This document shows, one piece after another, positions 7,678 through 17,100 of a stretch of DNA of 64,000 nt. The notes below the pieces were generated by a model. It was not told where the DNA came from and searched no databases. It saw only the letters and a program-made list of their open reading frames with translations. The translations under genes were made by a program, and so were the position numbers. The DNA is taken from NCBI GenBank assembly GCA_900548385.1, contig URKJ01000001.1:62001-126000 (forward strand), given 5' to 3'. The first letter of the stretch is position 1, and the number at the start of each line of letters is the position of its first letter. The stretch comes from an uncultured bacterium (GTDB lineage: Bacteria > Verrucomicrobiota > Lentisphaeria > Victivallales > UBA1829).

Positions 7678-8928
7678 TTATTTTTTTCCGGCGTTCTTGA
7701 TCAGAGCGTCTTTGATTTTCAGCAGAGCCGTGATGTCTTCCTTGGTGAAGTAGACTGCATCGCCGGGCATGACTGCGGACTGTGCGGATTCCTTGTCGAT
7801 ATTGGCGATGGCATAATTTTCACCAACCTGTGCGATGGTGAGCTTTGCCACGAATTCCGGCTTTTCACCTGCGAGGTTGCGGGCTACGGTGACCGGGAAT
7901 CCGGGAGCGAGCAGCATATATTTGGTACGGTCGCCTTTCTTGAATTTTTCGACAACCGGCATTTTCTCTCCGAGATTGATTACCACAAAGCCCCAACGGT
8001 CATTGACGGTTTCGACTTTACCTTCGATTCTGGAATAGAGAGCGACTTCATCCGGTTCCACCGGTCCGCCGTCGGGGTTGATGATCAAGCGGAGGCGTCT
8101 GATTTCCGCATTGAGTTTGCGGATTTCGGCATCCTTGTTGCGGATGGTGTTGTCGCGGTTTCTCACCTGATTGGTCAGGTTGCGAGTCTTTGCGCGTTCC
8201 TGATTGAGTTCATTGCGGGTCCGGTTGAGATCGTTTCTCATTTTCTGAGCCGCGGCAATGACTTTTTTCACGCCGTCCTGATAGCTGCCGCGGTAATTCG
8301 GGGCGGGAGCTCCGGCGGCGCGGGCAATATCGTTCAGAGCCTTTTCATAAGCGGATCTGCGGTTTTTCAGGTCGTCGATTGCGCGGTTGAAGTTGCTGGA
8401 GACCGCTCCCGGATTGGCTTTCAGAGCCTGAACGCTGGTATGAATAACCCTGTTTGCGGAAGCAACATAATTGTTGATGATGGTGGTGTTGCGGTCTGCC
8501 ACTTTTTTGGCGGCTGCCAACAGGGCTTTCTGCTTGGCGTCCGTGGTTGCCACATTCTGAAGTTCGGCGGCGCTGATGTTGCGGACTTCCAGCATATTGG
8601 CGGTCTGCGTCAGGCTTTTGGCGAGCGAGTCACGCTGGGCAGTGATCTGTTTTGCCGCCTTGGACAGTTCGGGCAGGTTCCGTTTGAGGCCGGAGAGATC
8701 CGCATTGTCCGGGCTTTTATGCCCCAATGTATCGGCATTGAGTTTCGCCGACAGTTTCAGTCCTGAATTCTGTTCAAGAGCTTTCGCTGTTTGTGCAATG
8801 CTTTGCGACATCTCTTCCCATCCTGCGACCAGCTGCTCCCTCTTGTTGAACAAGAGGTAGGAGAATGTGACTCCTGCAATGGCAAACACCAGTACCAGAA
8901 TGTTGACGACCTTGTTGAAAATTCCCAT
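7678..8928 (-). CDS. Membrane-anchored coiled-coil protein of unknown function
   Basis: A 416-residue protein. One transmembrane helix (residues of about 7-27) has a short N-terminal side. Residues 30-285 are rich in Ala, Lys, Gln and Arg and look like long coiled coils; the last stretch, about 225-285, is strongly heptad-like (RNELNQERAKTRNLTNQVRN). A C-terminal domain of about 120 residues, with segments such as VNDRWGFVVINLG and PGDAVYFTKED, looks like a small beta-barrel. The start is supported by TAAGGAG upstream. It forms a two-gene transcript with the 37-residue membrane peptide. I do not recognise the family; a scaffold in the cell envelope is possible. Confidence 0.8.
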   Translation of the reverse strand: MGIFNKVVNILVLVFAIAGVTFSYLLFNKREQLVAGWEEMSQSIAQTAKALEQNSGLKLSAKLNADTLGHKSPDNADLSGLKRNLPELSKAAKQITAQRDSLAKSLTQTANMLEVRNISAAELQNVATTDAKQKALLAAAKKVADRNTTIINNYVASANRVIHTSVQALKANPGAVSSNFNRAIDDLKNRRSAYEKALNDIARAAGAPAPNYRGSYQDGVKKVIAAAQKMRNDLNRTRNELNQERAKTRNLTNQVRNRDNTIRNKDAEIRKLNAEIRRLRLIINPDGGPVEPDEVALYSRIEGKVETVNDRWGFVVINLGEKMPVVEKFKKGDRTKYMLLAPGFPVTVARNLAGEKPEFVAKLTIAQVGENYAIANIDKESAQSAVMPGDAVYFTKEDITALLKIKDALIKNAGKK

Positions 8929-8953
8929 CTTTTACTCCTTAAAGTGTTGCTAT

Positions 8954-8983
8954 ATTATATTATATTTTTTTCCTTGTCCACAA
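8954..8983 (-). promoter_or_regulatory. AT-rich promoter of the coiled-coil protein gene
   Basis: On the minus strand TATAAT occurs twice (8964-8959 and 8959-8954). The second lies 18 nt after TTGTGG (8983-8978), a weak -35; TGGACA (8980-8975) is an alternative. It is placed 26 bp before the start codon region with TAAGGAG. Confidence 0.5.
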
Positions 8984-9114
8984 CTCGCATAAACTTACAG
9001 TTGATAAGCAGTTATGTCAAATCGTTTTTCAAACAATTTTCAGAGTTTTTTTCATTTTTTTGTTGATTTCCGGCTTTTTCTCCGCTATTTTCCCGGAAAC
9101 GAAAGGATTTTATC

Positions 9115-9726
9115 ATGTTTCAGACTATGCAGATTATGACCGGAGGATTCGATTTCAACTTTTCTTATTTTGCTGTTTGCGGACGGGACGCGCTGATCGT
9201 GGACCCTTGCGGGGATACTGCGCTGATCCGCCGTGTAGTTGAAGAAATGAGGGGTTCGTATACGCCCCGCTATATTCTGCTGACGCATTCGCATCGCGAC
9301 CATGTGTCCGGGATCTGCGGGGTGCAGCGCTTCTTTCCCGCGCCGGTCTGCATTTCCGCCGCATCCGCTTTTCCCTGTGACCGCGGACTGGAAGACGGGG
9401 AACGTCTGCCGTTTGGAGACGGTTTTATCGAGTGTCTTGCCACGCCCGGACATACCGTGGATTCGATGTGTTTCCGGGATTCCGGCAATACCGCACTGTT
9501 TACCGGGGACACTCTGTTTATCGGCGAATGCGGATTCAGCACGGCGGAGCCGATGTTCCGCTCCATGTGCAGGCTGCGCGCTCTGCCGGATTCGCTCACC
9601 GTTTATCCCGGTCATGACTACGGAAGCGTTCCGCATGATTCTCTCGGCCATCAGAAAGCGGTCAATCCGTATCTGAATGCGCCGGATCTTGAAACGTTCC
9701 GCGAACGGCTTGCGCATCTGACGTGA
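9115..9726 (+). CDS. Metallo-beta-lactamase-fold hydrolase (glyoxalase II-like)
   Basis: A 203-residue protein of the MBL fold. Metal ligands are visible in order: THSHRDH (His58, His60, Asp62, His63), TPGH (His113), TGD (Asp132) and PGHD (His167). This set matches the glyoxalase II / persulfide dioxygenase-type branch, which hydrolyses thioesters such as S-lactoylglutathione or acts on related thiol compounds. It is short and lacks the C-terminal helical domain of classic GloB. It stands alone, convergent with marC. The physiological substrate cannot be told from the sequence. Confidence 0.88.
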   Translation: MFQTMQIMTGGFDFNFSYFAVCGRDALIVDPCGDTALIRRVVEEMRGSYTPRYILLTHSHRDHVSGICGVQRFFPAPVCISAASAFPCDRGLEDGERLPFGDGFIECLATPGHTVDSMCFRDSGNTALFTGDTLFIGECGFSTAEPMFRSMCRLRALPDSLTVYPGHDYGSVPHDSLGHQKAVNPYLNAPDLETFRERLAHLT

Positions 9727-9732
9727 GAGTCC

Positions 9733-10356
9733 TCATGAAAAGAGGATGTTCTTGATGCCGTCGAAAATCATCTGGGCGGCGATGGCGGAAAGAAAGAGTC
9801 CGGAGACTTTGCTTACGATTGTGATTCCTTTTTTCGTCAGCAGCTGTTCCAGCCGGGTTCCGAGCAGCAGAAGCGTGGTCAGGACGGCGATTGCCAGGAG
9901 CAGGGAGCTGAGATTGAGGCACATCTGCTTCCAGTTTGTGTATTCATTCCCCATAACGATCAGCGCCGCGGTGGTTCCGGGACCGACTGTGATGGGAATT
10001 GCCAGCGGAACCACGGCAATGTCATCGTAATCCCGGGAAGTCTCCTTGCCTTCAATGACTTTGGCACTGCCGTTTCCGTTCCCGTTTCCGCGGACCATCA
10101 GGATCGCGTTCAGAAACAGAATCGTTCCGCCGCCGATCCGGAATGCGTCGATTTTTACGCCGAACAGCATGAAGATGAAATTGCCGAAGAAAAACCAGAT
10201 GATGCAGACGACCACCACGGAGATTCCGGTTTTCAGCGCGACTCTCCGCCGTTCCGCCGCCGAGGAATCCTGAGTCATGGCCAGAAATGCGGAGAGCAGG
10301 GCGAACGGGGTCAGGATTACGAAGAACTGAAATGCCAGATTGAGTAGATTTGCCAT
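9733..10356 (-). CDS. MarC-family integral membrane protein
   Basis: A 207-residue protein with six likely membrane helices, including the N-terminal LNLAFQFFVILTPFALLSAF and the conserved VVPLAIPITVGPGTTAALIV region typical of MarC/UPF0056 proteins. A Gly/Asn-rich loop (RGNGNGNGS) lies between helices three and four. MarC was once thought to affect antibiotic resistance; its transport function remains unclear. AAGG lies 10 nt before the ATG. It stands alone, with the divergent mnmG gene starting 150 bp away. Confidence 0.88.
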   Translation of the reverse strand: MANLLNLAFQFFVILTPFALLSAFLAMTQDSSAAERRRVALKTGISVVVVCIIWFFFGNFIFMLFGVKIDAFRIGGGTILFLNAILMVRGNGNGNGSAKVIEGKETSRDYDDIAVVPLAIPITVGPGTTAALIVMGNEYTNWKQMCLNLSSLLLAIAVLTTLLLLGTRLEQLLTKKGITIVSKVSGLFLSAIAAQMIFDGIKNILFS

Positions 10357-10506
10357 GATAAAAAGACCTTGTTTTGATTAATGAAATGTTCCGCAGGCAG
10401 AATAATGTAGCGATCTTTGCGGAAAAATCAACTGTTTTTCTTTTTTTTCATGAAAAGCGGGTGTATATTATATCATTATAAATTGCATTACAACCGGAGA
10501 TTTGTT

Positions 10507-12372
10507 TTGAGCGCTGAATATTTTGATGTTGTCGTGGTGGGCGGCGGCCATGCCGCATGTGAAGCCGCACTGGCTTCCGCAAGAACGGGCGCGTCCACGC
10601 TGATGCTTGCGATCAATCTGGACCATATTGCACAGATGAGCTGCAACCCTGCGATCGGCGGGATCGCGAAAGGACACGTCGTCCGTGAGATTGATGCGCT
10701 CGGCGGAGCGATGGGACGTGTCACGGATGCCGCGGCGCTCCAGTTCCGTCTCCTGAACCTTGGAAAAGGGCCCGCCGTCTGGTCGCCCCGTGCCCAGTGC
10801 GACAAAGTGTGTTACCAGAAAGCGATGAAACGGGAAGTGGAGCTTCAGCCCAATCTTCAGATCCGTCAGGGGACCGCATGTTCGTTTCTGCTGGAAAACG
10901 GCAGGATCGCCGGGATTGTCGGAGAACTCGGCGAGGAGTTCCGCGCGAAAGCCGTGGTTCTGGCGACCGGGACGTTTCTGCACGGGAAACTGCATTACGG
11001 GCTCCGCAACATGCCCGGAGGACGCGCCGGGGATCCGCCGTCGGTGGAGCTTGCCGTTGCGCTCCGGGAGCAGCTGAACCTGCGGGTCGGACGCCTCAAA
11101 ACCGGAACGCCGCCGCGCATTCTCGGCAAATCCATTGATTTTTCGCAGATGGATACTCAGGCCTCCGACGACGTGGAGGAGCAGTTTTCCTTTTTCCCGT
11201 CCGACTCCGTCCGCCCGCGCGCGGAACACCGCAATGTGCCCTGCCATCTGGTCTATTCCAATCAGAAAACCGCTCAGATCGTCCGTGACAATCTTGATAA
11301 GGCTCCGATGTACCGCGGTGTGATTGAGGGGGTCGGCGCACGGTACTGTCCGTCGTTTGAAGACAAGGTCGTCCGGTTCGCCCATCATGAGCGTCATCTG
11401 CTCTATATCGAACCGGAGGGCGAGAATACGGACGAATATTATATCAACGGAATCTCGACCAGTCTGCCGCCGGAAATTCAGATTCAGATGCTGCGGACCG
11501 TTCCCGGACTGGAGCGGGTGGAGATTGCGCGCTATGCGTATGCGATCGAATATGATTTCGTCTACCCGGAAGAGTTGTCGCGTTCGCTCGGCGTGAAAAA
11601 ATATCCCGGTCTGTTTCATGCCGGACAGCTGAACGGGACCAGCGGCTACGAGGAGGCCGCGGGGCAGGGGCTCGTCGCCGGACTCAATGCCGCCCGCTAT
11701 GCCGCCGGGCTTGATCCCGTTGAATTCGGACGCGACGAGGCGTATATCGGGGTGATGATTGACGACCTGGTGACGAAGGAGATTGTCGAGCCGTACCGTC
11801 TGTTCACGAGCCGCGCGGAACACCGGCTTTCCCTCCGTCAGGACAACGCGGATTTCCGGCTCTGCGAAAAAGCGTATTCGCTGGGGCTTCTTCCGGAAGA
11901 AAAATACCGGAACTTCAGGGAATATGCCGCTCTCTGCGATACGGTCGAAATCCGTTGCAAGACTCAGAAGGAGCGGGGACGCTCTCTGTGGGATCATCTC
12001 AAGGATCAGCAGGGGACTTACAATGCGGAAACTCTTCCGTTTGATCTGGCACAGCTCGAACTTGATAACGGGAATCCGCTTCACCGCCGTGTGATGCGCC
12101 AGCTTGCGATCCGTTCGCACTATGAGGGATATTTGAAGCGGGAAGAGCAGTCCGTCGCAAAACTGCACGCTCTGGAAGCATGGCGCATTCCGGAAGATTT
12201 CGATTACGAAACGGTCAAGGGACTCCGGAACGAATCCCGGATGAAGCTGACGAAAACGCGCCCGACCAGTCTTGCGCAGGCGGGGCGGATCGACGGTGTG
12301 ACGCCCTCCGAAATCGCATTGCTGCAGGTGCATATCATGCGCCGCCGCAGAGAGGCGGAACGGCATGGCTGA
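10507..12372 (+). CDS. mnmG: tRNA uridine-5-carboxymethylaminomethyl modification enzyme MnmG (GidA)
   Basis: A 621-residue FAD protein that, with MnmE, makes the cmnm5/nm5 modification at U34 of tRNAs. The FAD motif VVVGGGHAACEAALA is at residues 6-20, and the family segments MSCNPAIGGIAKGHVVREID, LKTGTPPR and GQLNGTSGYEEAAGQG are present. Length matches the family. The start is TTG at 10507, with GGAG 7 nt upstream; an earlier ATG would add a stretch unlike the family. The last 8 bp overlap the following ABC permease gene. MnmE is not in the window. Confidence 0.97.
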   Translation: MSAEYFDVVVVGGGHAACEAALASARTGASTLMLAINLDHIAQMSCNPAIGGIAKGHVVREIDALGGAMGRVTDAAALQFRLLNLGKGPAVWSPRAQCDKVCYQKAMKREVELQPNLQIRQGTACSFLLENGRIAGIVGELGEEFRAKAVVLATGTFLHGKLHYGLRNMPGGRAGDPPSVELAVALREQLNLRVGRLKTGTPPRILGKSIDFSQMDTQASDDVEEQFSFFPSDSVRPRAEHRNVPCHLVYSNQKTAQIVRDNLDKAPMYRGVIEGVGARYCPSFEDKVVRFAHHERHLLYIEPEGENTDEYYINGISTSLPPEIQIQMLRTVPGLERVEIARYAYAIEYDFVYPEELSRSLGVKKYPGLFHAGQLNGTSGYEEAAGQGLVAGLNAARYAAGLDPVEFGRDEAYIGVMIDDLVTKEIVEPYRLFTSRAEHRLSLRQDNADFRLCEKAYSLGLLPEEKYRNFREYAALCDTVEIRCKTQKERGRSLWDHLKDQQGTYNAETLPFDLAQLELDNGNPLHRRVMRQLAIRSHYEGYLKREEQSVAKLHALEAWRIPEDFDYETVKGLRNESRMKLTKTRPTSLAQAGRIDGVTPSEIALLQVHIMRRRREAERHG

Positions 12373-13321
12373 TTCCTCCGACGGTTTTCTGCCGTCCGCA
12401 GGCGGTGTCCTGCGGCGTCTCTGCGCGCGGAAACTGGCGCTTGTTTCCCTGATCGTTACGCTCGTTTATCTGGGAATGGCGGTTTTTGCGGAGGGATATG
12501 CCGCCTGGTGTTCCGCCCGCAATACGGAGCCGGTCTACCAGCTGCGGGACGAATCCGCGCGGAATCAGGCGCCGTCTGCCGCCCACTGGCTTGGAACGGA
12601 TTACCTCGGACGCGACGTACTGATCCGGGCGCTGTTTGCGACTCGGACCGCAGTGAAAGTCGGGCTGATCGCGTCCCTGATCGCTACCCTGTTCGGCGTT
12701 ACGCTTGGAATCTGCGCCGGGTACTTCGGCGGGACGGCGGACGATATTGTCGTGTGGATTTACAGCACGTTTGCTTCCATGCCGTCTCTGTTGTTTATTC
12801 TGGCGTTTGCCCTGCTTGTGACCAAAGGTTTTCTGCTGCCGTCGATGAAGAGCGTTTTTGACTCAATCGCACATGTTCTGCGGGCGGAACCGGGAATGTT
12901 GGCGGTTTATCTGGGAATCGGATTGACCGGCTGGGTGTCGCTTTGCCGCGTGGTCCGTGCGGAGGCGATGCGGATCCGGGAGACGCAGTATGTTCAGGCG
13001 GCGCGTACGCTTGGAGCAAGCTCGTTCTCAATCGTTTTCCGGCATGTGCTTCCGAATCTGATGCACCTGGTTATTATTTACTTCACCATGCAGTTCGCGT
13101 TTGCGATCATGACGGAAGTCATTGTCAGCTATCTGGGGCTCGGTGTGCAGTTCGAGCCGAGCTGGGGCGTGATGATCGCCGACGGGCAGGAGCGGCTGTG
13201 GCGCGGCGTCTGGTGGGAAGTCGGTACGGCGACTCTGTTCATGTTCGTGCTGGTTCTCTGCCTGAACATTCTGGGTGACGCTCTGCGTGACGCGCTGGAT
13301 CCCTCATTACGCGGCAGCTGA
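12365..13321 (+). CDS. Peptide/nickel-type ABC transporter permease (OppC/DppC family)
   Basis: A 318-residue inner-membrane protein. An N-terminal helix is followed by the family signature HWLGTDYLGRDVLIRAL (residues 74-90), then five more helices and the EAA loop (EAMRIRETQYVQAARTLGAS, about 200-219), which contacts the ATPases. OppC-type permeases pair with OppB, two ATPases and a binding protein; none of these partners is in this window. It overlaps mnmG by 8 bp, an odd place for a transporter subunit. Its start is the ATG at 12365. Confidence 0.92.
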   Translation: MADSSDGFLPSAGGVLRRLCARKLALVSLIVTLVYLGMAVFAEGYAAWCSARNTEPVYQLRDESARNQAPSAAHWLGTDYLGRDVLIRALFATRTAVKVGLIASLIATLFGVTLGICAGYFGGTADDIVVWIYSTFASMPSLLFILAFALLVTKGFLLPSMKSVFDSIAHVLRAEPGMLAVYLGIGLTGWVSLCRVVRAEAMRIRETQYVQAARTLGASSFSIVFRHVLPNLMHLVIIYFTMQFAFAIMTEVIVSYLGLGVQFEPSWGVMIADGQERLWRGVWWEVGTATLFMFVLVLCLNILGDALRDALDPSLRGS

Positions 13322-13324
13322 AAA

Positions 13325-14029
13325 TCAGGATTCCGACCGCCGGACCAGTTCCTGAAACAGAATGCGCGCATGATCCGCCGCATGAAACATGCGTTCCGGA
13401 TGCCACTGAATCCCCCAGATAAAGGATTTCCCGTTTACCGCGATTGCTTCAATAAGCCCGTCATCCGCTTTTGTCATGACCGTCGTTCCCGGTGCGGGAA
13501 GACGGATCCCCTGATGGTGCAGACTGTTCACTTCCAGAGAGCCTGCCGGGATCAACTTGTGCAACGGGGTGCCCGGACACAGATTGACCTTGTGGACCGG
13601 TTTGTCATGGGGGAGCCGCTGACGGTGCGTAAGCGGTGTCCGGGTTTGTGACGGCAGGTCCTGCCAGAGTTTGCCGCCGAGCAGGACATTGATCAGCTGT
13701 GCACCCCGGCAGATTCCGAGCAGAGGCAGATCCCGTTCCATTGCGTATTGAAAAACGATCCGGTCTGTCCGGTCCCGGTGCGGACAGATTTTTCCGCATT
13801 CGGGCAGGGGGTGTTCCCCGTACAGTTCCGGGTCGACGTCCTGTCCGCCGGTCAGAAGAATGCCGCTGCAGAGGCTGATTGCCCGCTGCAGAACGACGCT
13901 GTCATCCGTCAGCGGCAGGATGACGGGAACGCCGCCTGCGTTCTGGACGGCATCCATGTAATCCGCCCGCATCTGCAGACAGCGGTTTTCTTCCTCATAC
14001 AGCGGAGTGAGACCGATTACTGGTTTCAT
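13325..14029 (-). CDS. Class I glutamine amidotransferase / gamma-glutamyl-GABA hydrolase-like (peptidase C26)
   Basis: A 234-residue cytoplasmic hydrolase. The nucleophile elbow GICRGAQ gives Cys107, and QWHPE gives His210 and Glu212, completing the triad. The motif GGQDVDPELYGE is typical of the PuuD-like peptidase C26 group, which hydrolyses gamma-glutamyl amides such as gamma-glutamyl-GABA. No putrescine pathway genes are nearby, so the exact substrate is open. The gene converges on the permease gene with only 3 bp between. Confidence 0.9.
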   Translation of the reverse strand: MKPVIGLTPLYEEENRCLQMRADYMDAVQNAGGVPVILPLTDDSVVLQRAISLCSGILLTGGQDVDPELYGEHPLPECGKICPHRDRTDRIVFQYAMERDLPLLGICRGAQLINVLLGGKLWQDLPSQTRTPLTHRQRLPHDKPVHKVNLCPGTPLHKLIPAGSLEVNSLHHQGIRLPAPGTTVMTKADDGLIEAIAVNGKSFIWGIQWHPERMFHAADHARILFQELVRRSES

Positions 14030-14049
14030 CTTGAATCCTTTGAAAAGAA

Positions 14050-14083
14050 GAGAGGCAATAATGCGTGAACATTATTACCTCTC
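14050..14083 (-). terminator. 14-bp hairpin after the giant repeat-protein gene
   Basis: Positions 14050-14063 and 14070-14083 pair over 14 bp with one G-U wobble on the minus strand and a 6-nt loop; CTTCTTTTC follows. A second, smaller hairpin (14098-14104 with 14110-14116) lies nearer the stop at 14125. Together they probably end the giant gene's transcript before the amidotransferase gene. Confidence 0.6.
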
Positions 14084-14124
14084 CGGTTCATGCGTCTCTT
14101 CCCGTCTGCCGGGAAGAATCCGGC

Positions 14125-17100
14125 TTATCTGGTGGAATACGCCAGATTATAGGAGTTCGACCACGAATTGACGTTGTTCGGACTCTTGGCGCGGATTTCC
14201 ACGAAGTACTCGCCTGCGGCAAGCATACTCTTCGAGCTGTATCCGCTGTCTGTCTTGATCAGAGAGACATTACCCGATTTTCCGCCATACTCGCTGGTCA
14301 TCTTGAGGCTGACTTTTCCGCTGAAGTTGAAATTCAGATCAAGATAGCTTTCCTTATCCAGAGTGATCTTGTAGAAGTCACTGGGTTCATTATAGCCGAC
14401 CCAGTCGGAAGTCGTCTGTCCGGCGGTGAGCGCCATGGCGTTTTCCTTGACGTTGTTGCCGCGGGAAGCGGGGGCGTAGCTCTCGTTGATCGAGAGATTG
14501 TAGAACGAGTTCTGATACCCCTTGCCTTTATCTCCGGATTCAACCGAGATATAGTACTCCTGTCCGGCTTTCAGCAGAACGTCCTTGCCGAAGATGTCGG
14601 CTGTTGCGTACTTTGCATCGGGTGTGCCCTTGATCGTTTTGCTCTTGAGCTTTTTGCCGGTGGTGTCGTACAGCGTCACTTTTATCTTGGATTCCACTTC
14701 CGTTATACCGAGTTCGACTGCTCCGTTGAGTGCGGATGTGAACTTGTAGTAGTCCACTTTGTCTCCGTATCCGACCCATCCGCCGGAGAAGAGACCGTGC
14801 CCGTTGACGTCGAGGAGAACCGACTGTGCGGATCCCGTGTCATTGTTCGCGGTTGCCGGCTGGAAGAGGTTGTCGGAAACGCCGATCGTGTAATCTGCGT
14901 TCTGCTTGCCTTTTCCTTTGTCGCCGGATTCCACCACGATGTACACTTTGCCTGAGGGGCAGAGAGCCGGTTTTTTGAAGATATTGGAATACTGTCCGGC
15001 TTTTACCGAAGCGGATGTAATCTTTCTGTAATCCGCATTGTAAACCGTTACCTTGACTTTGGCATTGGTGGAAACCGAAAGATTCAGGGAACCGGCAATG
15101 TCGCTGTTGATGACATAGTAGTCCTGAGCTTCGAGGTATCCCACGAATCCGGAAATGGATCCGGTCTTCTGGCTGTCCGTCGTTGTCAGAATGATCTCTT
15201 CCGACTGATCGCCGAACCCTTTGTTCGGGGTCCAGTCCGGGAAGTAGGTCGAATCGAAATTCAGGACATAGGAAGTCTGGGTATTGAACTTCTTCTTGTC
15301 CATGGCTTCCACCTTGATATAATAGAGGTTGGAGGCCAGGAGGTAATCGCTGAGCAAGGTTCCGCCGCCTGCGTTGACGGTGAACGATTTGAGCTTTTTC
15401 CATTTTCCGGACTGGTTGTCGGCATACAGCGTGATCTTGACTTTCTGGGAAAGTCCGGTGATGGAGAGGTTCAGTCTGCCGTTTTTCTCCACGCCGTCGT
15501 AACGGTAATAATGTTCGACATTGCCTTCCGTTCCGATCGTGCTGGTGATCGTTGCGGAATAGGATCTGTCCGGCGTCGCGGAGGCGTTTGTATGTCCTTC
15601 CGGGTCCATGATTGATGTTCCGCTGCCCGGGTATATGGGATTCGGGACACCGCAATGTACGGTCTGGCTGTTGCTGACCGGACTCCGTTTGCCGGAACCG
15701 TCGATAGCCGTCACCGTGACGGTGTAGGTACCCGCCGAGACCGGGAGCTCTTTGCCGCCGATAACGACCGTTGTGTCATTGATGTGCGGCTGAGTATAGA
15801 ACAGCAGGGGCGCATCCACTCCGTTGGAGAGTGCGATTTCGTAGGTGTAGATTCCGAACGGATCGAATACCGGCGACCATTCCAGATTCCACAGCGTTCC
15901 GTTGCTGCCTTCGACTTCTTCCGGAGCGTAAAGCTCCACCTGATCCGGAGCATAGTAATCGTTCAAAGAGCGGTCCAGATCCTTGTCGGCGAGTTTGAAC
16001 ACATTTGTCTTGGAGTAGACGGTCTCGTTGCCGTAGGAGTCGATTGCGCAAACGCGCCAGTAAATGTCGGGGACATCGTTGTAGGTTGAGTAATAACCGT
16101 TTTTGCCCTGAGCCATTCCGGCGATATAGGCAATGCCGTTGTTGTCGGTGCTGAGCGTGAAGCTGCTGCCGGTGAACTCCTCGGAAAGGAGGAGATAATC
16201 GGAAGCGAAGTCCGCGGAGCTTGCCAGCTCGATCCGGTATTTGACCGCATCCGTGAACGTCGAATCCATGTCGAACTTGACGCTGATGCTGGTCGGCTGC
16301 CGGACCTGTGCACCGTTGCTGACTGTCGGGTCGTCCACCATCTCGTATGAAACGGTGATGGTGGTATCCATGTCCGTGAATTCGCCTTTCGGCGGAGTCA
16401 GCTTGACGAAGAACGATCCCTGACCCTGAAGATAGCCTTCGTTTCCTGCCCAGTCTTTGGCTCCGACCCACCAGTTGTAGGTGCCTTCGGAGATGCCGTT
16501 GGCGAGGAGAATATCTCTTGTCAGAGTATAATTCGTTGCTCCGCCGACCGTGATGCAGATCGCTTTTCCCGGATCGAGGGTCGAACTGGTGCTGAAGTAG
16601 AGGTTGTACTCTTTCAGACCGGAGACCGGTTCCCCGGCGGCACCGTTCGGATCGACTGCTCCGGACCATGTCAGCTGATAATTGTTGCCGGTGAGATCGG
16701 TGAGCGTCGTATTGGAGCTCGTAAACACCGGCTTCGTGACGTCGGTCATAGTCGAGAGGACTTTGGATGTGACGGGCACATCAGGATAGTTCGTATCTCT
16801 GGCAACGATCACATAATCATATTTCGCATTGGGCGACACGGTGAAATTGAATTTCGTGGCGGAGGCGTCGGCTGTCATGAACGTTTCATAAACACCGCTG
16901 CCTGCAACGGCGCGTTTCAGTTCATAACCGGTTGGGATTCCGGAGCCGATGGACCACGAAATCGTAATGTTCAGCATGTCATTTTCATAAACGGACACGA
17001 GCTGTTCGTTTTTGAAAGTGAACGATTCCGGCGGCGGAACATAGCCGTCAAGCGTGAACGTCTTATCGGCTTTCTGTTTGCCGGAGGAGAAGCCTTTTTC

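Noticed and set aside
10445..10456. TTTTCATGAAAA palindrome upstream of mnmG as an operator
   Set aside because: It is a 12-bp AT-rich palindrome in an AT-rich stretch and no regulator is linked to it.
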